Positions 42,610 through 49,082 of a stretch of 49,082 nt of DNA are shown one piece after another. The notes under the pieces were generated by a model. The model searched no databases. It saw only the letters and a list, made by a program, of their open reading frames with translations, and was not told the origin of the DNA. The translations under genes and the position numbers were made by a program. This DNA is from CPC320 sp002684375 (GTDB lineage: Bacteria > Pseudomonadota > Alphaproteobacteria > Rhodobacterales > Rhodobacteraceae): NCBI GenBank assembly GCA_965662545.1, contig CBFIHZ010000029.1:1-49082 (forward strand), written 5' to 3'. Each line of letters opens with the position of its first letter. The stretch's first letter is position 1.

Positions 42610-44286
42610 ATGGGTTACAAATCAGACATTGAGATTGCTCGCGAGGCAAAAATGTTACCGATCCAGCAGATTGGGGCTAAGCTGGATATTCCAGAAAAGG
42701 ATCTGCTGCCATTCGGTCATGACAAGGCAAAGATATCGGCCGAGTTCATCAAGGCGCAGCGCGATGGCTCAGATGGAAAGCTGATTCTTGTGACAGCGAT
42801 CAACCCCACGCCTGCTGGTGAAGGCAAGACAACGACCACAGTCGGGCTTGGTGATGGTCTTAATGCGCTTGGCAAGAAAGCGATGATTTGTATCCGTGAG
42901 GCGTCTCTGGGTCCATGTTTTGGAATGAAGGGCGGTGCTGCTGGCGGTGGATATGCTCAGGTTGTGCCGATGGAGGAGATGAACCTGCATTTTACAGGTG
43001 ATTTTCATGCGATTACCTCTGCGCATAATCTGCTTTCGGCGATGATTGACAATCACATTTATTGGGGCAACGAGTTGGAGATTGACCAGCGGCGGGTTAC
43101 ATGGCGCCGTGTTGTCGATATGAATGATCGGGCGCTGCGTGATATAGTTACCAGCCTTGGTGGGGTTTCCAACGGATTTCCTCGCCAAGCGGGCTTTGAT
43201 ATCACGGTTGCTTCTGAGGTTATGGCAATCCTCTGCCTTGCACTAGACATTGAGGATCTGCAAAAGCGGCTTGGCGATATCATCGTTGCCTATCGTCGTG
43301 ATCGCACTCCGGTCTATTGCCGCGATATCAAGGCGGATGGTGCGATGACTGTTTTGCTCAGCCAAGCGATGCAACCAAATCTGGTGCAGACGTTAGAGAA
43401 CAACCCTGCCTTTGTGCATGGCGGCCCATTTGCCAATATCGCGCATGGTTGTAATTCGGTGGTGGCCACGACGACAGCGTTAAAACTGGCCGATTATGTT
43501 GTCACCGAGGCTGGCTTTGGCGCCGATCTGGGTGCCGAAAAATTCATGAACATTAAATGCCGCAAGGCGGGCATTGCGCCGAGCGTGGTTGTGTTGGTGG
43601 CAACGGTGCGGGCAATGAAGATGAATGGTGGTGTCGCCAAGGCAGATCTCGGTGGGGAAAATGTTGCTGCTGTGCAGGCGGGATGTCCGAACCTTGGTCG
43701 CCATATCGAGAATATGAAGTCTTTTGGTGTGCCTGTGGTGGTTGCGGTGAACCATTTTGTCAATGACACAGATGCCGAGGTTGAGGCGCTACAGCATTAT
43801 GTGGCCGAACAGGGTGCGGAAGCAATTGTTTCAAAACACTGGGAGCATGGGTCCAAAGGAGCGTTGGATCTTGCCACGCGCGTGGCTGAGATTGCCGACG
43901 CCGATATGGCGAATTTTGCGCCAATCTATCCCGATGAAATGCCACTTCTGGAGAAGATTGAGACTATTGCTAAGCGGATTTACCGCGCTGATGAAGTGCT
44001 CGCCGATCAAAAGATCTGTGATCAGCTCAAACAATGGGAAGATCAGGGATATGGCAATCTGCCTGTTTGCATGGCAAAGACCCAATACAGCTTCAGCACG
44101 GATCCGACATTGCGTGGTGCGCCAACAGGACATAGTGTTCCGGTCCGCGAGGTACGCTTGTCTGCCGGAGCCGGCTTCATTGTCGCTATCTGCGGTGAGA
44201 TCATGACAATGCCGGGCCTGCCTCGTGTTCCGTCTGCTGAGGCAATCATGCTGAATGAACAAGGCCAAATCGAGGGGCTGTTCTAG
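42610..44286 (+). CDS. fhs: Formate-tetrahydrofolate ligase
   Basis: A 558-residue enzyme (usual family length) that makes 10-formyl-tetrahydrofolate from formate, tetrahydrofolate and ATP. The ATP-binding loop is ITAINPTPAGEGKTTTTVGL, followed by REASLGPCFGMKGGAAGGGY and NLHFTGDFHAITSAHNLL, all diagnostic. The C-terminus PGLPRVPSAEAIMLNEQGQI is complete. GAGGCAAAGGG precedes the ATG. It fits assimilation or dissipation of C1 units from the oxygenase and from methylamine/glycine-betaine demethylation. Its codon use looks richer in G+C than the msm-type genes before it. Confidence 0.95.
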   Translation: MGYKSDIEIAREAKMLPIQQIGAKLDIPEKDLLPFGHDKAKISAEFIKAQRDGSDGKLILVTAINPTPAGEGKTTTTVGLGDGLNALGKKAMICIREASLGPCFGMKGGAAGGGYAQVVPMEEMNLHFTGDFHAITSAHNLLSAMIDNHIYWGNELEIDQRRVTWRRVVDMNDRALRDIVTSLGGVSNGFPRQAGFDITVASEVMAILCLALDIEDLQKRLGDIIVAYRRDRTPVYCRDIKADGAMTVLLSQAMQPNLVQTLENNPAFVHGGPFANIAHGCNSVVATTTALKLADYVVTEAGFGADLGAEKFMNIKCRKAGIAPSVVVLVATVRAMKMNGGVAKADLGGENVAAVQAGCPNLGRHIENMKSFGVPVVVAVNHFVNDTDAEVEALQHYVAEQGAEAIVSKHWEHGSKGALDLATRVAEIADADMANFAPIYPDEMPLLEKIETIAKRIYRADEVLADQKICDQLKQWEDQGYGNLPVCMAKTQYSFSTDPTLRGAPTGHSVPVREVRLSAGAGFIVAICGEIMTMPGLPRVPSAEAIMLNEQGQIEGLF

Positions 44287-44358
44287 AAATTGATGCTGTT
44301 ATCTCTCTTGTCTTCAGCACGAGCCAAAAAACTTGTTAAGGAAAACCAGTTCGCCGAG
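44287..44358. other. Downstream region of fhs
   Basis: Short AT-rich spacer between fhs and the IS3 remnant. I see no clear terminator hairpin; TTGTTAAGGAAAACCAGTTC just before the element tip is unexplained. Confidence 0.3.
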
Positions 44359-44804
44359 TGAAGTGGTCCTGCTTTTTAGGACAGGACTGTGGATTGGCTA
44401 TGACCTGCCCTCCTCTGCTCCCTAACTTATAATGAGAGTTTGCGGATTTGGGTTTCAATTTCTTCGCCGTCAGTTTGGGCAAGCACGTCGAGCGCGGAGC
44501 CCTCAAATTGCTAATGCGGTCGACGCCCTTAAACGGGTGTCTGGTTCCTCAGTGATGAATGCGGTCTGACGTCGTTGTCGCCGTATCGTCACAGGGCCAA
44601 TTTGCGGCAGGCATCGCTTGACGTGTCGAAGATCGCCTCATTCAGCAGTTTGTCGCACAGGCTGCCATTGATTGACCTGATGAAGTCGTTCTGTTGCGGC
44701 TTGCCCGGATCAATACAGTGCCAATCCATACCATTATCGTTGGCCCCCACCTCAGGATCGCACGATCGGCAAACTCCACCCGCAAACAATAAAGCTGCGG
44801 CCAA
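44359..44804 (-). mobile_element. IS3-family transposase remnant with element tip
   Basis: The left tip is TGAAGTGGTCCTGCTTTTTA (44359-44378). On the minus strand, WHCIDPGKPQQNDFIRSING, LCDKLLNEAIFDTSSDACRK and the end TQIRKLSL-stop (44427-44429) match the C-terminal part of IS3-family transposases (WHYIAPGKPxQNxFIESFNGRLRDELLNE...). The catalytic Glu region has drifted (ESFNG reads RSING) and there are stops and frame changes. It is inactive and abuts an IS66 remnant. Confidence 0.75.
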
Positions 44805-45024
44805 TCAAGCGGTGTGTTCCACCTCAGCGTTGGGCTGTTCGGCGTTTATCATGTCCCCATACGCCCTCGGTAGCAATTCTGCGATGCGACTGACGGGGTA
44901 ATCTTGGGTACGCGTGAGGCCCCCAAGCCAGCCACGTTTCGGTGTTTACCTTGTTCATTTTTGCGGTCTCGGTGCGGCTATAGGCGATGGCGACGGACTT
45001 GCCGCCGGCCTCTGACCCCGTGAA
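44805..45024 (-). mobile_element. IS66-family TnpC C-terminal remnant
   Basis: The minus-strand frame FTGSEAGGKSVAIAYS then TETAKMNKVNTETWLAW matches the IS66 TnpC end (GS..GG.. A.YSLIETAKxNxVxPxxWL). It continues in another frame as LTRTQDYPVSRIAELLPRAY to the stop at 44805-44807. One frameshift and truncation make it inactive. It is a different copy from the one at 7.3 kb. Confidence 0.75.
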
Positions 45025-45552
45025 GGCTGAAACACTGGATCAAAGAGGATGTGTTGGCCGTTGTTGAACGCTGCAATGAACGCGCTGGTGGGCTTTCAAA
45101 GTATGTTGTTGCCGGATCAAATAATCCAAATATCACCGAGGCTAGAGGAGGATCGCCACCACGATAGCCACGATGATTCACGCCAATCTCCACGATCGGC
45201 GTCGGCATCCAAACCCACCACCACCGCGATACCCTATTTAGTATCGTAGCGGTGGTGGTGGAAGCCATTTGGAACACCAGCCACCACGATAAGCCTCACC
45301 AGAGTGGAGATTACAAAATGATTAAACAGCCAATATCAGTTCTGATGAGGACGCAGCCGGCGTTGCTGATCGCGGCAGAGACAAAATGCCTATCGGTATG
45401 ATCGCCAGTGGCTGTTCACGGCAATACAGCGCCTCGACCCTTGGCCCACGCCTAGCCGACATTCAGCAGCAGCATCACGCGGCTGATTGATCACGCAAAT
45501 ACTGATACCGTTGTACCCCACTGCACAGGGGCCTTGATGTAACAACGCTGGG
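45025..45552. other. Intergenic stretch with a strong hairpin and CCACCACGAT repeats
   Basis: No gene is supported. The region holds the hairpin at 45215-45261 and two copies of GCCACCACGATA near 45153 and 45278, plus related CCACGAT pieces. The remainder shows no recognisable coding. It is probably more mobile-element debris, but no family could be named. Confidence 0.35.
45215..45261. repeat. Large imperfect hairpin
   Basis: The left arm CCACCACCACCGCGATAC pairs with the right arm GTATC-GTA-GCGGTGGTGGTGG over 18 bases with a three-base bulge and a nine-base loop. It is not followed by a T-tract. It could be an element end, a REP-like repeat or a transcription barrier between convergent genes. 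Confidence 0.6.
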
Positions 45553-46683
45553 TCACGTTGATCGCATTAGACCTAAAGATTTTTCCGGCCGGTACCCCAG
45601 AAAGACGTCGCGCGCTATGTCTTCATCATTCAGGTCGAAAACCGTCTTGACCACTTCGGCATATACGTCCCGAGCGTCTATAGTCATTAAAAGGTCGCGC
45701 CCCTCGTAAAGATCCTTCGAACCGAGGCCCGGCCAATCAGATATCACCTGTTTACCCTTGACCAACCCTCCTGCCAAAAAGATCGCACTCGCCCAACCAT
45801 GATCTGTGCCTTGAGTGCCATTCTCCGACGCTGTTCGGCCAAATTCAGTCACCGTAACCACAACCGTATTGTCGTAAAGATCGCCCATCTGCCTTTTAAA
45901 CCCCTCTAGCACACCATCTAATTCAGCGAGGATTTCAGCGTGATGTCCGTCTTCATTACCCTGCAAAGCGTGAGTATCGAAGCCTTCAAATTCTAACAAG
46001 CCGACCCGTGGTCCATCGGGTTTGTGCATTTCTTTCGCCGCGAACGAAACAAGTTCACGGGTGTCACCACGACCGCCATGTTGCATCCGACGGCCGATGA
46101 TCGGGTCGAGCAAACCCGCCAATTGTGGATCGTTCTGCCACATTTCTTTGACGTCTTTGTAGACGGACTTACCCGCTTTTGGGAAATTCGTGGGAAAATA
46201 ATTGCTGTTAACGTCATTGCCGCGCAAAATTATCGGAATGGGTAAAGACACAGCTAGTGAGGAAAATCCTGCCGCGTTCATGGCGCGGCCAACCCATCCT
46301 GATGTTACGGCGTAGGCTTGTTCAAAACCTGTTTCCATAATGTTTTGCCCGTCAAAATGTGACCGGCCTGTATAGGGAAAAGACGTTGCGTGCACAAAAG
46401 CAGCACGACCCTTGTGATATTCTGACCCTAAAAACCGAAGGCTGGGGTTTATACCAAAAAAACCATCCAAATCATTGGCACCATTCACCAAGATATCTTT
46501 TCTAATCTTTGAAAGGTTTTTATCGCCAAGGGGAGGGATCGACGCCAAGCCATCCATGCCTCCTCTCAATAGCACCACCAACAAACGCTTTTCGGTTGGG
46601 TTGGTATCCGGCAATGCCATATTTGGACTAGCCATCATATAAAGCGTTCCCAATGTTCCTTTTAAGAAATCACGACGTTCCAT
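45553..46683 (-). CDS. DUF1501 family exported protein
   Basis: A 376-residue protein of the DUF1501 family, sulfatase/alkaline-phosphatase-fold-like. The N-terminus ERRDFLKGTLGTLYMMAS is a Tat-type signal (RR-x-FLK). Family blocks are LLVVLLRGGMDGLASIPP, HATSFPYTGRSHFDGQNIME, EFEGFDTHALQGN and VTEFGRTASENG-TDHGWA. It starts three bases after the DUF1800 stop, and the two families occur together in many bacteria. Function is not established; a secreted hydrolase role is plausible from fold and export. Confidence 0.85.
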   Translation of the reverse strand: MERRDFLKGTLGTLYMMASPNMALPDTNPTEKRLLVVLLRGGMDGLASIPPLGDKNLSKIRKDILVNGANDLDGFFGINPSLRFLGSEYHKGRAAFVHATSFPYTGRSHFDGQNIMETGFEQAYAVTSGWVGRAMNAAGFSSLAVSLPIPIILRGNDVNSNYFPTNFPKAGKSVYKDVKEMWQNDPQLAGLLDPIIGRRMQHGGRGDTRELVSFAAKEMHKPDGPRVGLLEFEGFDTHALQGNEDGHHAEILAELDGVLEGFKRQMGDLYDNTVVVTVTEFGRTASENGTQGTDHGWASAIFLAGGLVKGKQVISDWPGLGSKDLYEGRDLLMTIDARDVYAEVVKTVFDLNDEDIARDVFLGYRPEKSLGLMRST

Positions 46684-46686
46684 AAT

Positions 46687-48444
46687 TTAAGCCCTCATAA
46701 AATCAGGATGGCAAAAAAGCCGTATGCAAGCGTGTTTATAATTAGGTGCGCCTGCCACATATTGTGCACCTGATGATCCTTCTCCGAATACTTTGTCGGC
46801 ATACAGATATGGGTCAAACCTCTTCTCTCGTCTCAGTTTGTTCGCAAGTTGACCAACATAGCGAACCCGGCGATCCATCATTTCAGGTGTCAGCCAGTCA
46901 ACGGCTAAATCAGACCACCCATTCGGTTGAGGGGTGCGGCAATTCAAATGACCCAATTCTAAGAGCGTGGAATTTACCTGTCTGCTTCTTTGATCGTCAG
47001 TTTTTCCGTCGAACCCTAACGGTAAATAGCCACCCACCGCTCGGTGGATCTGGAAGTACCAAATTTCAGGCTGCAAAAACTTGGCGTAGTCATCACCAAA
47101 TTTCAACACAGCATCAACAGTCGCCTGATGTATGGCGACCAAGTCGCCTTTGCTTTTTATGTAAGCGTCCGCAATAAATTCTATTGCTTCGGTCGGTGGA
47201 TCATCCGCGATAAAATGCTTCGACAGCTTTGTGGCGATATGTGAGGCGGTTCTGGGATCTTTGGCCAAATCTGAACACAGCGCGCGCAGTTTTCGGGACG
47301 CCGATTGCTTGTAAGTTTTCCCCAGAACACGATGATTTCCAGGTTCATGGGGATCGATTGAAAAATATCTTTCGTCCGTGTCATCGTCCCAAATTTGACC
47401 CCAACCTGTTAAAATATATGCAACACCATTCACATCTTCTTGACTGTATCCTGCGGCCGGTGTCAGCGTGAAAAGCTCTAACACCTCACGCGCCAGATTT
47501 TCATTTATTGCCGCAATCTTGTTCTTTTTTTTCCGCCGCCAGTGCTTTGCTCTGCGCGAATTAGGACCTGTACTTTCGTTGTTTTGCAAAAACTCCTGCA
47601 TCGCCGGGTGCCAAACGGCATCGAATAGAAGATCTTCAAACTTTCCACACATATTGCTGCGAATGGTTAGGTAATAATTTCCAAAAAACTCACCTTCACA
47701 AGCCTCAACATTTACTGCAAAAAAATTAATCCAAAAATGCCAAAAACGATTAAAAACAGGCGTTGGGCCGTATACGTTGTCAAGCGTGCGCGTCATCGTA
47801 TCACGCCACCAAGGAAATGCATTGAAGCGTTGCCACCATAGGCGATTAACTTCAGACTCTGGAATTTCCCCCTCCGCATACAATTTGCGCAACCGCTCTC
47901 GTTCGTCATCTAATTCAAGGCGATGTATAACTGCGGTTTTAACGCTGGTCGGATACCGCAAGTCAGCCTGTGAAAGGTTCCATCTTGAGAAATCTCTCAA
48001 CTCTCGAGGCAGTTTCAAGTGTTCTACTGGTCCGGATCTTTGCTTTTGCACCAACAACACTCGATATTGTTTATGGGTAAGCTGCCCCGTTTCCACAAAT
48101 TTATTCGTTTTTTGCCAAGCTGCAATCGCCCGCCTCGTGCCTTTACCAAAATCACCATCGATCGCGGATTTATACAGCTTTGTTTTTTTCAGAAACCTTT
48201 GAATGTCCTTTTTTTGGGTTTTATCCAAGGACAGCTCAGTTTTTTGTTCCAGGTCCGTGCTTAAGTCATCCCCGTCGATATTCATGCCCGGGTCATTAAA
48301 TTCAGCGATGTATTGCCAAGGATTAAAATCAGGCAATCTTTCTAACTGTTGTTTGGCATTCTTAATGAAATTGTCTTCATCAAGCATGGTCTCTTCAAAT
48401 GAGAAGCCATAAGCAATTCTTCGAGAAACCTGTCTAATTTTCAT
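46687..48444 (-). CDS. DUF1800 family protein with N-terminal peptidoglycan-binding domain
   Basis: A 585-residue DUF1800 protein. Residues about 70-135 look like a PG_binding_1 domain (LYKSAIDGDFGKGTRRAIAA, WQKTNKFVETGQLTHKQY). The DUF1800 part follows, with RDFSRWNLSQADLRYP, FWHFWINFFAVNVE, ENLAREVLELFTLTPAAGYS and SKHFIADDPP. There is no clear signal peptide at the chosen start, which has AAGGATT five bases upstream. Export, if any, may be with the Tat-exported DUF1501 partner encoded next. Fusion of a wall-binding domain supports a cell-envelope location. Function unknown. Confidence 0.85.
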   Translation of the reverse strand: MKIRQVSRRIAYGFSFEETMLDEDNFIKNAKQQLERLPDFNPWQYIAEFNDPGMNIDGDDLSTDLEQKTELSLDKTQKKDIQRFLKKTKLYKSAIDGDFGKGTRRAIAAWQKTNKFVETGQLTHKQYRVLLVQKQRSGPVEHLKLPRELRDFSRWNLSQADLRYPTSVKTAVIHRLELDDERERLRKLYAEGEIPESEVNRLWWQRFNAFPWWRDTMTRTLDNVYGPTPVFNRFWHFWINFFAVNVEACEGEFFGNYYLTIRSNMCGKFEDLLFDAVWHPAMQEFLQNNESTGPNSRRAKHWRRKKKNKIAAINENLAREVLELFTLTPAAGYSQEDVNGVAYILTGWGQIWDDDTDERYFSIDPHEPGNHRVLGKTYKQSASRKLRALCSDLAKDPRTASHIATKLSKHFIADDPPTEAIEFIADAYIKSKGDLVAIHQATVDAVLKFGDDYAKFLQPEIWYFQIHRAVGGYLPLGFDGKTDDQRSRQVNSTLLELGHLNCRTPQPNGWSDLAVDWLTPEMMDRRVRYVGQLANKLRREKRFDPYLYADKVFGEGSSGAQYVAGAPNYKHACIRLFCHPDFMRA

Positions 48445-48877
48445 TTTAATCCTTTTAAGGCTTTAAGGAGAATAGGAATCAGGCCCAATTCACTCTCTTA
48501 AAATTATAACATATATTTTTCTATTTATATCGCCTAATTTTCTAGCTTAATCAAAATTGGCCAAGGCCTAATTGGCGTCAGCTTTGAACCAGATCTGGCA
48601 CGCATACAGTCAAAAATTGGAGCATGCACATCTATAATACTAGATTAGGCAATGATCCACTTTGGCCGATGTCGCGCGCGCGCAATAATGCGATACTGCT
48701 TAATTGCCTTTAGCAAAACAGATTATAAATGCCGGTGGCGCCAACGATTATGACCTGAGCCTGTAACAGTGTCTCATCCACGCATGCGCCCGAGTAAACA
48801 ACTATGATCCTCCGAGTTGTTGGGGGTCCGAATTTTGACAGGTTGACGTTTGGTTTGAGAACGATTCAAGTAAGCAC
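48445..48877. other. Intergenic region upstream of the DUF1800 gene
   Basis: AT-rich in its first 150 bases (promoter-like for the DUF1800 gene), then mixed sequence with no supported gene. A (GC)5-type run, CGCGCGCGCG near 48675, and a purine/pyrimidine patchwork suggest debris ahead of the IS630 gene. I see no clear element end. Confidence 0.3.
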
Positions 48878-49082
48878 ATGATCCGTCCCGGTTTTCTTTC
48901 TTCTGCAGAACGGCTTGAGCTTGAGGTCTGCCAGCGTAGTCAGCGCGAAGATCTTAGCGTTGCGCGTCGGGCAAATGCGCTCCTGTTGCTGGATGATGTG
49001 AACTCCTGTTAGGTCATTGCAGAGTTTCTGTACCTGAACGACGATACTCTCCGCGGCTGGCACAAGACTTACCGCAAGAGCA
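48878..49082 (+). pseudogene. IS630-family transposase, 5' part with nonsense codon
   Basis: From the ATG at 48878 the frame reads IRPGFLSSAERLELEVCQRS, then REDLSVARRANALLLLDD, a TAG (49011-49013) where relatives have a sense codon, and then VIAEFLYLNDDTLRGWHKTY to the window edge. This is the N-terminal helix-turn-helix of IS630-type transposases (ARRANALLLLDDGxSxxxIAxxLyLdDdTVRgWh). The premature stop indicates an inactive copy; the catalytic DDE part lies outside the window. Confidence 0.75.

Noticed and set aside
45150..45300. CCACCACGAT repeats as a CRISPR array
   Set aside because: Only two near-identical copies with irregular spacing and no spacer pattern or cas genes.
48866..49063. 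Minus-strand 65-codon frame at the right edge
   Set aside because: It is the antisense shadow of the IS630 transposase start.

Overview
The window looks like a chromosomal segment of a marine alphaproteobacterium of the Rhodobacteraceae/Roseobacter type. This rests on gene content: a urtABCDE urea importer, a dimethylglycine-dehydrogenase-type FAD/GcvT protein beside an MttB-family fragment, GlxA-type regulation, and a methanesulfonate-monooxygenase-type gene set. No rRNA, tRNA or CRISPR array was seen. The segment is a mosaic. Almost every functional block is bounded by a worn insertion-sequence remnant (IS66 near 7.3 and 44.9 kb; IS3 near 10.2, 10.7, 19.4, 23.8, 39.6-40.5 and 44.4 kb; IS630 at the right edge), and several genes next to these scars are broken.

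Left part (1-8 kb): decayed ends of urease accessory genes ureF and ureG converge on an apparently intact urea ABC importer on the minus strand (urtA to urtE), with a terminator-like hairpin between urtA and urtB. An IS66 scar and a secreted Sel1-repeat protein follow. At 10.8-19.3 kb a GlxA/AraC-type regulator diverges from an operon for an unknown small organic acid: DapA-family lyase, NMT1/SsuA-type ABC importer, aldehyde dehydrogenase (frameshifted), D-2-hydroxyacid dehydrogenase and an enolase-superfamily dehydratase. An IS3 tip then cuts an ATP-grasp gene that sits behind an MFS transporter. A large FAD/GcvT demethylating dehydrogenase and an IS-truncated MttB-like gene complete the 19.4-23.9 kb block. 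At 23.9-27.3 kb there is a GldA-type ATPase with a fused permease-GldG protein.

The most interesting block is 27.3-44.3 kb, which reads as a complete but unusual C1-sulfonate module. A five-gene ABC importer on the minus strand (binding protein, two different permeases, two different ATPases) diverges from an oxygenase operon. The first oxygenase protein has the CXH-X26-CX2H Rieske motif that I recall as the hallmark of methanesulfonate monooxygenase (MsmA). Its mononuclear-iron site is disrupted and it is fused to a flavin ferredoxin reductase. A beta subunit, a Rieske ferredoxin with an acidic tail and an unrecognised 285-residue protein follow. Last comes a second MsmA-like alpha protein that keeps the iron site (Glu, His, His, Asp) but has lost the Rieske cluster. 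The two alpha-type proteins are therefore complementary, each lacking the redox centre the other keeps. The two importer ATPases are asymmetric in a matching way: one lacks the H-loop histidine and the other has a degenerate signature, so one composite ATP site should be canonical and the other degenerate. Downstream genes fit the expected products sulfite and formaldehyde: a TauE/SafE-type exporter, a divergent PanB-type (methylene-tetrahydrofolate-linked) enzyme and formate-tetrahydrofolate ligase. A LysR regulator lies convergent to the oxygenase operon.

The right end (45.5-48.5 kb) has a DUF1800/DUF1501 secreted protein pair on the minus strand and the start of a nonsense-mutated IS630 transposase.
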